From contig NZ_VRTT01000056.1 in NCBI RefSeq assembly GCF_008017805.1, positions 1-49,862 of the forward strand: 49,862 nt of DNA, written 5' to 3'. The position numbers and the translations under genes were made by a program. Shown here piece by piece: positions 17,128 through 26,180 of this stretch; position 1 is the stretch's first letter, and every line of letters begins with the position of its first letter. The notes beneath the pieces were generated by a model. It was not told the origin of the DNA. It made no database searches and saw only the letters and a list, made by a program, of their open reading frames with translations. The stretch comes from Paenibacillus sp. N3.4 (lineage in GTDB: Bacteria; Bacillota; Bacilli; Paenibacillales; NBRC-103111).

Positions 17128-17311
17128 GATACATATAAGGTACAGACATGAACATGCTGAAACGGAATTTTTTGACGAATATCAAGGTAAAAGACTGTCA
17201 ATAGGCAGGAACCTATTTGAATCGCCTTCATATCTTAATCACGATAGTTCTGATTACTATCGCTGGCTAAAAAGGGATGAGTGTGAAGGCGAAATTCGAG
17301 GAGGCTTCGAT

Positions 17312-17887
17312 ATGCATTGGTTTTCAATTCTGGGTATTGGTTTAGCATCGAATTTGGATAATTTGGGGATTGGGGTTTCATATGGCTCCAGATCCATACG
17401 GATACCCTTCATTTCCAATCTAATGATTGCCATTCTCTCGATGTTGTGTTCCTATGTATCGATTGCATGCGGACAGTTTACGGCGCAATTTATTCCTGTT
17501 CAATTCGTAAATACACTTGGCGGTATGCTCATTGTAGGGATCGGCTTGTGGGGAATGTTATCCGATCATTTGAAAACAAAAAGGCCGGAGCTCCTTAGAA
17601 ATCCTAGTAAAGCTGACGTTGATGGTAATAATATCATTTCGGTCCGCGAATCTTTCATGCTTGGTACAGCACTTGCACTAAATTGCATTGCCAGCGGATT
17701 TGGCGCAGGTATAAGTGGCATGTCAGCCTGGGCAACCGTATTAGCGATTGGGTTATTTTCGCTGATTACAGTAGCTGTAGGAATAAGAGTAGGAACTCGC
17801 ATAGCTCGGACATGGTTGGGGAAGTATGCGAATGCAATCGGGGGAACTCTGCTTGTGTTGATAGGTTGTTATGAGATTTTCCTTTAG
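17312..17887 (+). CDS. ytaF: Sporulation membrane protein YtaF (MntP-like fold)
   Basis: A 191-residue membrane protein with six hydrophobic helices, of the YtaF branch related to MntP-type exporters. The family features SNLDNLGIGVSYG in helix 1 and the repeated ALALNCIASGFGAG motif in the second half are visible; the Asp and Asn in these helices are the conserved polar residues. YtaF is a sporulation protein in Bacillus and its transported ion, if any, is unknown. The start at 17312 follows GAGGAGG; in-frame codons upstream to 17108 overlap a terminator and are not conserved. It is a single gene ended by a terminator at 17902. Confidence 0.85.
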   Translation: MHWFSILGIGLASNLDNLGIGVSYGSRSIRIPFISNLMIAILSMLCSYVSIACGQFTAQFIPVQFVNTLGGMLIVGIGLWGMLSDHLKTKRPELLRNPSKADVDGNNIISVRESFMLGTALALNCIASGFGAGISGMSAWATVLAIGLFSLITVAVGIRVGTRIARTWLGKYANAIGGTLLVLIGCYEIFL

Positions 17888-17901
17888 CATATACGCAGAC
17901 A

Positions 17902-17925
17902 AGCTGCGTGATCGCGGCTCTTTTT
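17902..17925 (+). terminator. Terminator after ytaF
   Basis: Seven-base arms AGCTGCG and CGCGGCT (one G-U) around the loop TGAT, followed by CTTTTT. Confidence 0.75.
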
Positions 17926-18000
17926 ATGCTCATTTAGGGACCGAAAAGGAGGTTCACGCATACCTTGTAAAGGGTCTTTTTAGAAAGTGAAGGTGTAAGT

Positions 18001-19068
18001 ATGGACTATGTAGTTGGCGTTCTGCTGGATCGAGAAACCTTCCTAGGCATTCCCAAGCACCGAACAGGGTATGAACGAATTGCATTGTACAATAAAGCAG
18101 CCCAATCGCTGGGGTTGAAACCTTTTTATATGTGCCTTGCGAACATCAAAGGGAATTCAGCATTAGGATATTGCTATCAAAATAAAGCATACCAGTTGGT
18201 ACGTTTGCCAATTCCTGAAGTGACACATAATCGCGCTATGACACTTACTACGTATTTACAAAGGAAACTTAAGCATTTAGCACGTTTGAGCTATGTATTT
18301 AATGAGCAGAATCGCTATGACAAACTTCTCGTTCATCGTATGCTGAAATCAGATCCTACGACAAGCGAATATCTGCCTGAATCGGCAAAGTATACACGCA
18401 AACAGCTTATAGATGCCCTCAAAAATTACTCCTCTATCTACATCAAGCCCACGAACAGCAGCGTTGGTAAAGGCGTTATTCAAATAACTAAATCCAATAA
18501 TGGGTACTGGCGCTTATTCTGGAGTAACCTTCAACCAAAACTGATGACGGAAAAGCAAGTAATCGACTGGATTGGACATAAAATCGACCAACAATCTTAT
18601 ATGATACAAGAGGCCATCCCATTAGCCACCTATCGTGGAAATCCATATGACTTGCGTATTTCGGTTCAACTTGGTGATGAAGGCAAATGGCAAGTTACTG
18701 GAATGGCAGGCAAAGTAGCCGCATCGGGCAGACATGTGACCAATTTGGCAAAAGGCGGCGAAGCCAAGCATTGCGAGGCGTTATTTCGTTCGAGTGGTTT
18801 TGATCCTCTCAGAATGAAGCAAGCCGTTGAGCATATCTCATTAACGATTGCGCAAGCATTGAGCAAACGACTTCCGCATCTTGCTGATATCGGTCTGGAT
18901 CTGGGTATTGATCAAGAAGGACAAATCAAGTTTATAGAGATGAATGGTAGGGATCAACGATATGAATTTAAAAAGTTGAACTTACATGATATTTTTTATC
19001 AAACCTATAAAACGCCGTTCCAATACGCCAAATATAGGATGACCCAAGGTAAGAAAGGTGGAGTTTAA
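18001..19068 (+). CDS. YheC/YheD-family ATP-grasp protein (spore coat associated)
   Basis: 355 residues. The N-terminal third is the family's own domain. An ATP-grasp fold follows from about residue 130, with YIKPTNSSVGKGV as the glycine-rich ATP loop, YMIQEAI and DLRISVQL strands, and a C-terminal metal site with DIGLDLGID and FIEMNGRD. YheC and YheD are found on Bacillus spores; their ligase substrate is not known. The ATG follows GAAGGTG. It overlaps functionally with the next gene, whose start lies one base after this stop. A second, shorter homologue is at 41553-42314. Confidence 0.88.
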   Translation: MDYVVGVLLDRETFLGIPKHRTGYERIALYNKAAQSLGLKPFYMCLANIKGNSALGYCYQNKAYQLVRLPIPEVTHNRAMTLTTYLQRKLKHLARLSYVFNEQNRYDKLLVHRMLKSDPTTSEYLPESAKYTRKQLIDALKNYSSIYIKPTNSSVGKGVIQITKSNNGYWRLFWSNLQPKLMTEKQVIDWIGHKIDQQSYMIQEAIPLATYRGNPYDLRISVQLGDEGKWQVTGMAGKVAASGRHVTNLAKGGEAKHCEALFRSSGFDPLRMKQAVEHISLTIAQALSKRLPHLADIGLDLGIDQEGQIKFIEMNGRDQRYEFKKLNLHDIFYQTYKTPFQYAKYRMTQGKKGGV

Positions 19069-19069
19069 G

Positions 19070-19294
19070 ATGAAAGTCCAAGTGTTTGTTTTTAAGCTAA
19101 ACTTATTACCATGGTATAATGAACTCACAGACAGCCTAACTTTCGATCATCCGGATTTTCCTGGGCAGGTTCGTGAGCGAATTGCTGACATAGGGGAATT
19201 TGAAATCGTCTCGATCAGTCGGAGAGAAACACGTTTGAAAAAGAAGCGGAAACCGAAGATTGAAAAAGAAACAACCGAAATAGAGAACACATAA
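19070..19294 (+). CDS. Small basic hypothetical protein, operon partner of YheC/YheD
   Basis: 74 residues, function not recognised. The N-terminal part has alternating hydrophobic residues (VQVFVFKLNLLPWY), and the C-terminus is highly charged (a Lys/Arg stretch, then Glu). The start at 19070 is one base after the upstream stop and uses the GGTGGAG inside the end of that gene, so translation is probably coupled. A GTG four codons earlier overlaps this site. Confidence 0.65.
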   Translation: MKVQVFVFKLNLLPWYNELTDSLTFDHPDFPGQVRERIADIGEFEIVSISRRETRLKKKRKPKIEKETTEIENT

Positions 19295-19305
19295 GATAGT
19301 CCATA

Positions 19306-19334
19306 TTGACATATGGGTATAGTGTGAATATGAT
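19306..19334 (+). promoter_or_regulatory. Sigma-A promoter for the dienelactone hydrolase gene
   Basis: A perfect TTGACA (19306-19311), a 17-bp spacer and TATGAT (19329-19334) lie 75 bp before the start at 19410. Confidence 0.75.
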
Positions 19335-19409
19335 CGAATGGATAGTCCGCATCTCATTTTTCAAAAAAATGACGTTCATACAATCGTACATATTCGTGGA
19401 GGGATTAGA

Positions 19410-20222
19410 ATGAGTGTTGGAACCGAATGGGTTGCCTATGAAGGTGGCAAGTATTCAGGATATGCAGCATGGCCGATTGGGACGAAAGATGCGCTGCCGG
19501 CGGTTATCGTCATCCAGGAGATTTGGGGCGTAGATAGCCATATTCAAGACGTAGCTCGACGCTTCGCGCAAGCGGGATATATGGCTTTTGCACCAGATTT
19601 GTTTGCTCGTAACCAATCGAAAGAACGGGGCCTCGAAGAGGACCGTGTAGCGGCGGCGCAAGCCTTTCTCAATACGATCCCGAGCAGTTCTTGGCGACAG
19701 GCTGAGGAAAGGGCTGCTGCCCTCGCTACTTATCCGGAGTCCGAACAAATACAGTTGACCGAAACGTTAGAAAAAGTGTTTGGTCTACAAAGTAAGCTAG
19801 GTGAATTTATCGACCAAATCAGGCTTACTTCTCAATTTTTAAGACATGAATTTGCGCCAACGCGTGGACAAGGTGTCGCATCCGTCGGCTTTTGTTTAGG
19901 AGGAGCCCTATCAGCCGTGCTTGCTTCTCAGGATCCTGAACTGCGGGGTGCTATTGTATTTTATGGCAATCCACCTTCTTCAGAAGCGCTGGCAAGCATC
20001 CAAGCGCCACTGCTTGGTTTCTATGGAGAGCTTGATCCGCGCATTACGGAACAAATTCCTGGCTTTGCTGAACAAGCGGAAGCAGCAAATAAATCATTTG
20101 AATATCATATTTACCCAAGTGCCCCGCATGCCTTCTTTAATGATTCTCGTCCAACGTATCATGTCTCTTCTGCAAGAGATGCTTTCGCACGATCACTTGG
20201 GTTTCTTAATAAAGTTTTGTAA
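19410..20222 (+). CDS. Dienelactone hydrolase family protein
   Basis: A 270-residue alpha/beta hydrolase. Family features are the VIVIQEIWG strand/oxyanion segment with Glu, the nucleophile elbow GFCLGG with C162 instead of Ser, the Asp in GELDPRI, and the His in PHAFFND, giving the Cys-Asp-His triad of dienelactone hydrolases. It is cytosolic. An insert of about 40 residues (about 75-140) between the elbow and the N-terminal half is longer than in the classical enzyme. The start at 19410 follows GGAGGG; an upstream in-frame ATG lies next to the promoter. Nothing in the neighbourhood indicates an aromatic pathway, so the natural substrate is open. Confidence 0.88.
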   Translation: MSVGTEWVAYEGGKYSGYAAWPIGTKDALPAVIVIQEIWGVDSHIQDVARRFAQAGYMAFAPDLFARNQSKERGLEEDRVAAAQAFLNTIPSSSWRQAEERAAALATYPESEQIQLTETLEKVFGLQSKLGEFIDQIRLTSQFLRHEFAPTRGQGVASVGFCLGGALSAVLASQDPELRGAIVFYGNPPSSEALASIQAPLLGFYGELDPRITEQIPGFAEQAEAANKSFEYHIYPSAPHAFFNDSRPTYHVSSARDAFARSLGFLNKVL

Positions 20223-20237
20223 GTCATATGGTTAATT

Positions 20238-20282
20238 AAAGGCTGTCTATCCCGGCATTTTGGGGTAGACAAGCCTTTTTTT
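20238..20282 (+). terminator. Terminator after the dienelactone hydrolase gene
   Basis: Arms AAAGGCTGTCTATCCC and TGGGGTAGACAAGCC pair with one bulge, followed by seven or more T. Confidence 0.8.
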
Positions 20283-20307
20283 CGTTTTATTTATAAGTTA
20301 AACCGTT

Positions 20308-20589
20308 CTATTTGATCAGTTTTTCCTTCCAACTGCAAATTTCCTTTTGCCTAGGTCCCATGAGGTCGAAGTGAGGGTAAGACGGACTATGATGAATATA
20401 TCGCGGATTCAATCCATACTTGCTGCACCAAGCAGATAAGCGATCTAGATCGTTGCAGCCGACTTTGGTGACAGTCCGAATATCCTTAAACCGATCGTCG
20501 ATCCAATAATGGGTCAAAAAGGCGATCTCACCGCGACTTACAGTTTGTTTCCAAGCTAGCAGTTCTTCTCTACGAATGCCGAATGCCAT
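20308..20589 (-). CDS. yneQ: YneQ-family hypothetical protein
   Basis: 93 residues, closely resembling B. subtilis YneQ as I recall it: an N-terminal MAFGIRREEL, then IAFLTHYW, TVTKVGCNDLDRL and YPHFDLMG. The function is unknown. It is a small soluble protein with conserved Trp, Cys and His residues. The ATG follows AGGATGGA with suitable spacing. It is convergent with the dienelactone hydrolase gene. Confidence 0.72.
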   Translation of the reverse strand: MAFGIRREELLAWKQTVSRGEIAFLTHYWIDDRFKDIRTVTKVGCNDLDRLSAWCSKYGLNPRYIHHSPSYPHFDLMGPRQKEICSWKEKLIK

Positions 20590-20794
20590 ATGAATTCCAT
20601 CCTGTTTACATGTATTTATGATCCCTCTCAGTATAACACAAGGGTGGTTTCTCTATTTTGAATAGAAAACTTCAATTAGACAACAGAAATCATACCCTTT
20701 ATAATACTTATAATTCCTATGAGGATAAACGGAAATTAATCAAAGTTCAGATGAATAAATAACTTCTATTTTATAAAAAAGGTAGGTTTTTCTT

Positions 20795-22018
20795 ATGCCC
20801 AATGCTTTAAATGCTCTTTCTTTCGCAAAAAGGATTCCATCGACCCCTTCAATTGGCAGCACTACCGTTACGAGGCTGGATCACGTTCATTTATCTTTTG
20901 GGTTTGCGGCTCCTGATTTATTTCCGATAGAAGAGCTCGATAAAGCAGCTTCACAAGCAGTAACGCTCCGCGGTAAAGCAGCTCTACAATATTCGGGAGG
21001 CGATGGTCCTCGCAAAATTGTGGATTGGATCATTAACCGCTCTAAACACCATGGCATTGCTGCTGAAAAGGAGAATATTCTTGTCACCTACGGGGCTACA
21101 CAAGGTATATCGGTAGCAGCGAATGCCATTGTGGATCCCGGTGATCATGTTTGGGTGGAATCTCCATCATTCTTTGGCGCTTTGCAAGCATTTCGTGTCG
21201 CGGAAGCGACGATAACTTCCTTTTCTGTGGATGAGCATGGCTTGCGGGTAGATTTACTTGAGGAGGCATTGAAGCTTGCTCGTGAAACGAATCAACCGCT
21301 GCCGAAGCTATTTTACACGATGCCAACCTTTCATAATCCGACCGGTGCCACTTTATCGTTGGAACGTAGAAAAAAGCTAGTTGCGTTGGCACGCGAATAT
21401 CAGTTCTGGATTCTCGAAGACGATGCGTACATGGAGCTTAATTTCAGTGGGGAAGTTCATCAACCGCTATATACCTTAGCCCCGGAACGTGTTATTTATT
21501 TTGGCACTTTTTCCAAAATTATTGCTCCTGGAGTCCGACTTGGTTGGATCATAGCGGATAAAGCGGCGATAAACAATTTCAGATTGCTGCTCCTCGGGGG
21601 CAGCATCGGCGTTTTGACGCAGGAAATATTAGCACAATTGCTCGATAATATCACCTTTGAAGATCATTTGGACAAATTGATTACACACTACCGCAATCAA
21701 CGGGATGTGATGGCCAAAGCCATCGAAAGACACTTAGGAGGTTTAGTTACTTATCATTTACCGGAAGGTGGCTTCTTCATTTGGCTTAAGTTTGAGGAGC
21801 ATATCAACGCTAGTCAGTTTTTGCGATTTGCAGAAGAGCGAGGAGTTAGTTTCGTGGATGGGAGGAGTTTTGAAGTCAAGCCGGTGGGGCTGAATAATGC
21901 TCGCCTTTGCTTCAGTTATGTGAATGAAGAAGCAATTGAAAGAGGGGTTAAAACGTTCGCAGACGCTTTTCATGACTATGTGAAAGAACACCATACGTAT
22001 AAACATTGGCAGTTATGA
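20795..22018 (+). CDS. PLP-dependent aminotransferase, fold type I (MocR/2-aminoadipate type)
   Basis: A 407-residue class I/II aminotransferase. The PLP lysine lies in GTFSKIIAPGVRLGW, the substrate-carboxylate Arg is near the C-terminus (NNARLCFSY), and the cofactor Asn is in the TMPTFHNPTG segment. It lacks an N-terminal winged helix and is related to the 2-aminoadipate/LysN and valine-pyruvate type enzymes; specificity cannot be assigned. The ATG follows AGGTAGG after an AT-rich region with several TATAAT-like boxes. It is related in fold to the MocR regulator at 23528-24970 but clearly separate. A terminator lies at 22104. Confidence 0.88.
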   Translation: MPNALNALSFAKRIPSTPSIGSTTVTRLDHVHLSFGFAAPDLFPIEELDKAASQAVTLRGKAALQYSGGDGPRKIVDWIINRSKHHGIAAEKENILVTYGATQGISVAANAIVDPGDHVWVESPSFFGALQAFRVAEATITSFSVDEHGLRVDLLEEALKLARETNQPLPKLFYTMPTFHNPTGATLSLERRKKLVALAREYQFWILEDDAYMELNFSGEVHQPLYTLAPERVIYFGTFSKIIAPGVRLGWIIADKAAINNFRLLLLGGSIGVLTQEILAQLLDNITFEDHLDKLITHYRNQRDVMAKAIERHLGGLVTYHLPEGGFFIWLKFEEHINASQFLRFAEERGVSFVDGRSFEVKPVGLNNARLCFSYVNEEAIERGVKTFADAFHDYVKEHHTYKHWQL

Positions 22019-22103
22019 TAAGTATAAAAGAACGATATAATAGCTGTGGGATTAAAAATAGGGCTAGAAATATAAAAGTATGTTATAATTAAATAAAATA
22101 CGA

Positions 22104-22140
22104 CAAGAAGAGGCAGGAAATGACCTGCTTCTTTTTATTT
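22104..22140 (+). terminator. Terminator after the aminotransferase gene
   Basis: GCAGG-AAATGA-CCTGC is extended by AGAAG/CTTCT with a two-base bulge, then a T-rich tract. Confidence 0.7.
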
Positions 22141-22177
22141 TCGCAATCGAATTTATGTTTTGTATTGCTTCATACAC

Positions 22178-22342
22178 ATGAAAACAAGTAAAATAGAAGA
22201 GAAGCATTATTATGTACGTAGCAATGCCTACTTAGAGAATTGGAGCCTTTTCTTTGAAAAGAACCATACGATCAGCCAGTTCACTACTTACAAGAAAATA
22301 ATCGGTTTTATGGAAAAGGGGATATTTAAAGGTGAGAGTTAA
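22178..22342 (+). CDS. Doubtful small hypothetical ORF
   Basis: A 54-codon frame beginning MKTSKIEEKHYY and rich in aromatic and Lys residues. It has no ribosome-binding site before the ATG and overlaps the start of the next gene by 11 bp. No family is recognised. It could be spurious. Confidence 0.25.
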   Translation: MKTSKIEEKHYYVRSNAYLENWSLFFEKNHTISQFTTYKKIIGFMEKGIFKGES

Positions 22343-22640
22343 TTTGAATTTTACGAACAAGGGTAAAGTGGTTATTGAAAATTTTAATAATGAGGAATTG
22401 ATTGAAATTTTCAGCCGGTACATCAACACGTTAACGAAGAAGTACGCCGTTGATATTAAGGTTCCTTTAGAGGCTAATCAGAATATTGTTCAAGATGGCT
22501 CTTTCAAAGTGATCCTTTCCAATGTGCAATGTGATGTAGAAACCTTTTTCAAAGAACTTGGAAGAGACATCAAAGTACCTTTGAAAAAAAGAACGGACGG
22601 AAAATTAGAAAACGTATTTAAAATTCAAGTTATCGAGTAA
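22332..22640 (+). CDS. Hypothetical protein
   Basis: 102 residues, not recognised. It has an N-terminal beta-like stretch (VNLNFTNKGKVVIENF) and charged helical segments, with no signal peptide or membrane helix. The start is uncertain. GTG at 22332 has GGGGA 8-9 bp upstream, while TTG at 22344 follows GGTGAG. It lies 15 bp before the next gene and is probably in one operon with it. Confidence 0.6.
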   Translation: MRVNLNFTNKGKVVIENFNNEELIEIFSRYINTLTKKYAVDIKVPLEANQNIVQDGSFKVILSNVQCDVETFFKELGRDIKVPLKKRTDGKLENVFKIQVIE

Positions 22641-22655
22641 GAGTGCGGAGGCTAT

Positions 22656-23129
22656 ATGCTTAGTTTAGAAGAAAAATTAGCCGTTGTTGCGTCTTTTTCG
22701 GAACTGCAGCGCAAAGATGTATCTTTAGGCCGTGTTAATTTCCATTATGAAGATAGTGCTTATGACAAGAAGATTGTTGTGTATCACTTGCATCCGAACG
22801 GAAATGGCTTCGTATATGCGGATTACTTAAAAGGTTATGCGACAGATGATAAAGGATTCGTTAACATCCGTGAATTTTCGGCGGATGAGCTTCATGATAT
22901 TGTGGAGAAATCGATTCGTTCTTTAACCGTGAAAGAGTCGAAGAAAGCTGCGAAGCCTCAAACCGATCAAGAAGAATATTGGTATGGTGAAGATGATCAG
23001 AAGCTTTCCGTCACGTTTGTTGATGATTTATGGTATATCTATGCAGGAAGTAATTTGGACTGTGCATTCGAGACCTATGAAGAAGTAGAAGAATATATGG
23101 CCGAAGAAGGATTTGAAAGAAATAAATAA
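22656..23129 (+). CDS. Hypothetical acidic protein
   Basis: 157 residues, not recognised. It is cytosolic by appearance, acidic, and rich in Tyr, with the segments VYHLHPNGNGFVYADYLKG and WYGEDDQKLSVTFVDDLWY. A Lys-rich linker (about residue 105) separates two small parts, and the second ends in an acidic TYEEVEEYMAEEGF helix. The ATG follows GCGGAGG. It ends at a strong terminator at 23151. Confidence 0.7.
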   Translation: MLSLEEKLAVVASFSELQRKDVSLGRVNFHYEDSAYDKKIVVYHLHPNGNGFVYADYLKGYATDDKGFVNIREFSADELHDIVEKSIRSLTVKESKKAAKPQTDQEEYWYGEDDQKLSVTFVDDLWYIYAGSNLDCAFETYEEVEEYMAEEGFERNK

Positions 23130-23150
23130 CGAACTCAACATGTGTATATG

Positions 23151-23191
23151 AAAGAAGCCCTTCATGATTGCTCATGATGGGCTTCTTTTAC
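23151..23191 (+). terminator. Terminator after the hypothetical pair
   Basis: Outer arms AAAGAAGCCC and GGGCTTCTTT with an inner TCATGA-TTGC-TCATGA stem and a single T-T mismatch, followed by T residues. Confidence 0.88.
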
Positions 23192-23324
23192 GTGGAAAGG
23201 CGGACTCAAACGTGTGAAGTGGATGGGACAAAAATGTTAAAACTGGCTGAGGTGTCATATTCACTTTACGGCTATAATGGACGCATAAGCAGTATGAATA
23301 AAAGAAATTTCATGGGGGTAACGT

Positions 23325-23531
23325 ATGTATACTTATTTTATCGTTTTTTTTGTGATTATATTACTTGGCGTAGTGGCCACCTTGTTTGTAGGTTTCTCGA
23401 AAAATCAAGAAGGAGATCCCAGCTACGATCAAAAAACAGGAACGAAATGGATTCGCCTTACTTCATTATATATTGTTTCAATCGCTGCCGGATTATTAGC
23501 TTTATTTGCTTTTATCCGCAGTTTACTCTAA
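23325..23531 (+). CDS. Small two-helix membrane protein (copy 2)
   Basis: 68 residues with two hydrophobic helices (about 3-22 and 46-66) and a polar loop with GDPSYDQKTGTKWIRLT. It is the paralogue of the protein at 3638-3859. The ATG follows GGGGGT. Its stop codon overlaps the stop of the convergent MocR gene by 4 bp, with no terminator visible between them. The function is unknown. Confidence 0.72.
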   Translation: MYTYFIVFFVIILLGVVATLFVGFSKNQEGDPSYDQKTGTKWIRLTSLYIVSIAAGLLALFAFIRSLL

Positions 23532-24970
23532 GGTTTCTTGCTGTACATTTGAATCGCTTCGTGCAATCGGGTTAATCCGGGAAGGATTTCGTCCATATGG
23601 GGCCGTGCAAAGCTTAATCGCATGCATCCAGGATCAGACCCGTAGACGCTTCCCGGTACGAAAAGCACGGATTGTTTGATCGCTTCGTCCAGCAATTTAA
23701 AAACATCGACTTGAGTGTGGAGTTTGCACCATAAATTTAACCCTCCCGTCGGAGGTGTAAAGGTTACAGAGTCACCCATTATTTCTCGTAATCCCTCAAT
23801 CATGGTATTCCTTTTTTCTAATAAGGCCTCGCGTAATCGTAAGATTTGGCACTCGAAATGTCCATTTTTAATAAAATGGTTGGCGACCCATTGAGGTAAA
23901 TTGCTTAGTCCGAAATCCATTTGCTGCCGCGCATCCGTTAATCGATAAATGACCGATTGAGGGGCAATCATCCATCCGATGCGCAAACCGGATGCGGCGA
24001 TTTTGGAAAAAGACCCGATGTAGATCACATTGCCTGTTGTGTCTATCGATTTCAAAGTTGGAGGTGGGTTCCCATCGAACGCTGTCAAGGTAAAGGGGTC
24101 ATCTTCGATAATGGGAATACCTAATTCGGCAGCGATTTCTAATAATCGAATCCGACGCTCCGTTGACATGACACTGCCTGTAGGATTTTGAAAGTTTGGA
24201 TTAACGAAAATCATGCGGATTCGGTGCTGTCGATATAACGGAACAATATCCTCTGGTTGAATGCCTTGATCGTCGACTGGCAAACGAAATAAACGTAATC
24301 CTGCAGATTGAAACATGGGTAAAGAATAACAATAAGAAGGATCTTCTATAGCAACGGCATCGCCGGGGCTCAGTAAACACTGTGTAATTAAATAAAGCGA
24401 TTGTTGGGAGCCTGAAGTAATTAAAATAGATGAATCCGTACTATGGATATGAAGATTTTGTTCTAAAAATGTAACTAAGCTTTCGCGAAGAGGCGAATAG
24501 CCTTGAGGATCTTCGTAGCCTAATTGTTCTTCGTAGGGTTGCTGCTGCATAAGCTCACGAACGATGTCATTTGGAAATAAGTCATTGGATAGTTGACCAC
24601 TGGCGAAATCAATGATCGTATTTTGATGCCGTAACTCCTCACGAATACGGCGGATAAAAGGCAAATTTGGGAGAAAGGGACCACCCTCCACATAGGTTTT
24701 CCAGTTTGGTGTTTGTTTAGGGGAAAGTCCCCATTTGTGCAAACTGACTCTTGTCCCGCTTCCTTTGGCGCTTTCAACTAAGCCAGACGCTCTTAGCTCT
24801 TCGTAAGCTTGTACAACCGTGCTGCGATTTACCCCAATGACACTGGCCAATTTGCGTTCAGAGGGAAGCACACTTCCCGGAGGGAATTCTCCAAATGAGA
24901 TTCTACGCTCCATGAAGTTCGCGATTTGCTGATAAATGGGTTCCTTGCTCGTTCGATCTGGCGTCCACAT
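23528..24970 (-). CDS. MocR-type transcriptional regulator (GntR winged helix + aminotransferase domain)
   Basis: 480 residues. An N-terminal GntR-type winged helix-turn-helix (about 10-78; IYQQIANFMERRI, SERKLASVIGVNRSTVVQAY) joins a fold-I aminotransferase-like effector domain (about 110-470) with the PLP lysine in GSFSKIAASGLRIGW. MocR proteins sense PLP, amino acids or related ligands. Its target is probably near its own start, in the divergent 334-bp region shared with the uroporphyrinogen-III-synthase-like gene. Ends tail to tail with the small membrane gene. Confidence 0.9.
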   Translation of the reverse strand: MWTPDRTSKEPIYQQIANFMERRISFGEFPPGSVLPSERKLASVIGVNRSTVVQAYEELRASGLVESAKGSGTRVSLHKWGLSPKQTPNWKTYVEGGPFLPNLPFIRRIREELRHQNTIIDFASGQLSNDLFPNDIVRELMQQQPYEEQLGYEDPQGYSPLRESLVTFLEQNLHIHSTDSSILITSGSQQSLYLITQCLLSPGDAVAIEDPSYCYSLPMFQSAGLRLFRLPVDDQGIQPEDIVPLYRQHRIRMIFVNPNFQNPTGSVMSTERRIRLLEIAAELGIPIIEDDPFTLTAFDGNPPPTLKSIDTTGNVIYIGSFSKIAASGLRIGWMIAPQSVIYRLTDARQQMDFGLSNLPQWVANHFIKNGHFECQILRLREALLEKRNTMIEGLREIMGDSVTFTPPTGGLNLWCKLHTQVDVFKLLDEAIKQSVLFVPGSVYGSDPGCMRLSFARPHMDEILPGLTRLHEAIQMYSKKP

Positions 24971-25077
24971 GGATGCTCACCACCTTTAGAAGAAGTATGA
25001 CCAGGAAATATACAAAATAAGCTTCAATTAGTATATCACTAGTTTGAGCGCTCATGGATGGCGAATATTACTGTTTG

Positions 25078-25106
25078 TTGACAACTCGGCAGATCAAGTA
25101 TATACA
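25078..25106 (+). promoter_or_regulatory. Probable promoter of the uroporphyrinogen-III-synthase-like gene
   Basis: TTGACA (25078-25083), a 17-bp spacer and TATACA (25101-25106). It lies in the divergent region with the MocR gene, about 200 bp before the chosen start. Confidence 0.5.
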
Positions 25107-25304
25107 CCCGGCTGTTTGATTGTGTATGATAGAAATAATTGTCCAAGGAACACTTCGTTTCAGTCAGAGCGAGATCAGATCATGAATGAACGTGAAGCTG
25201 TCAGGTCATTTCTTCATCGTAAACAGATCCCTAAGCTCAGTCCGAGTCTAGGGATTTTTAGTTCTAAAAGTGCTGTTTATTCAACAAGGGGGATTACTAC
25301 AGAA

Positions 25305-26117
25305 ATGGAAAAGTTGATCGGAAAAAAAATTGTGATTGCAGGATCAAGAAAGACAGAGGAAATGAGCGTCTTAATTGAAAAGCAAGGGGGTACCCCACTA
25401 GTCCGACCTTTGCAAGGACTTTTATATTTCGATGAAAGTGTAATTCAAAATGAATTGTTATTCTGTGTTCAGCAGCACGTGGATTGGTTTATCTTCACAA
25501 CCGGAATTGGAACTGAAACGTTGCTGGAGGGAGCAGATCGATTAGGGATTCGTGCGGATTTGATTGATGTCATTCAAGCTGCTAACGTAGCTGCCAGAGG
25601 ATATAAAACGTATGCTTTTTTGAAAAAATTAAACATAAAGCCCGATGTTGTTGATGAGGATGGAACCACACATGGATTATTTAATGGGTTTGCCTCTATA
25701 GATTTGAAGGGGAAGCAAGTGGTGGTTCAGCTCCATGGAGAGCTGCAACCGGAACTTGTCCACTTTCTGGAAGATAGAGGAGCGCAAGTCATTCAACTGC
25801 TTCCTTATCGACATATCGAGCCCGAAACGACTGTACTTGAAACTTTATCCCTCGAATTGATTACAGGAGAAGTAGATGCTGTATGCTTTACAACTGCCGT
25901 TCAAGTCCGCTATTTATTTGATTATGCGAGGCGCACAGGTGAAGTTGAACGAATTCTCCAAGCATTTTCCAACCGTGCTCGAGCTGTTGCCATTGGTAAA
26001 GTAACCGCCGAAGCTTTGAGAAAAGAGGGAGTAGCTCGTATGGTTGTTCCTGAAACGGAGCGAATGGGCGCTATGATCATAGAACTGGTTAAACACTATG
26101 AGGAGCTGTCTTCGTAA
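25305..26117 (+). CDS. Uroporphyrinogen-III synthase-like (HemD-type) protein
   Basis: 270 residues with the two-lobed HemD pattern: KKIVIAGSRKTEEM at the start, a VDWFIFTTGIGTETLL segment, a VVVQLHGE strand, then DAVCFTTAVQVRYLFDYA and RAVAIGKVTAEALRKEGV, which in HemD line the cleft that closes ring D. It stands alone, not within a hem operon, so it may be an accessory or divergent homologue. The start at 25305 is chosen because the domain begins there and AAGGGGG lies 12 bp upstream, rather far. The frame is open for 87 codons upstream to 25044, so a longer protein is possible. Confidence 0.75.
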   Translation: MEKLIGKKIVIAGSRKTEEMSVLIEKQGGTPLVRPLQGLLYFDESVIQNELLFCVQQHVDWFIFTTGIGTETLLEGADRLGIRADLIDVIQAANVAARGYKTYAFLKKLNIKPDVVDEDGTTHGLFNGFASIDLKGKQVVVQLHGELQPELVHFLEDRGAQVIQLLPYRHIEPETTVLETLSLELITGEVDAVCFTTAVQVRYLFDYARRTGEVERILQAFSNRARAVAIGKVTAEALRKEGVARMVVPETERMGAMIIELVKHYEELSS

Positions 26118-26180
26118 GGACTGCCATTCAAATGATGGAGTTTCACTAACTCCTTATTGAAGTAAGGAAGGTGTGAAGCA

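Noticed and set aside
17108..17311. Upstream extension of ytaF
   Set aside because: The start would lie within the GH95 terminator stem; a strong ribosome-binding site precedes 17312.
25044..25304. Longer N-terminus for the HemD-like protein
   Set aside because: The frame is open, but it crosses the likely promoter, has no good ribosome-binding site, and does not resemble family sequence.
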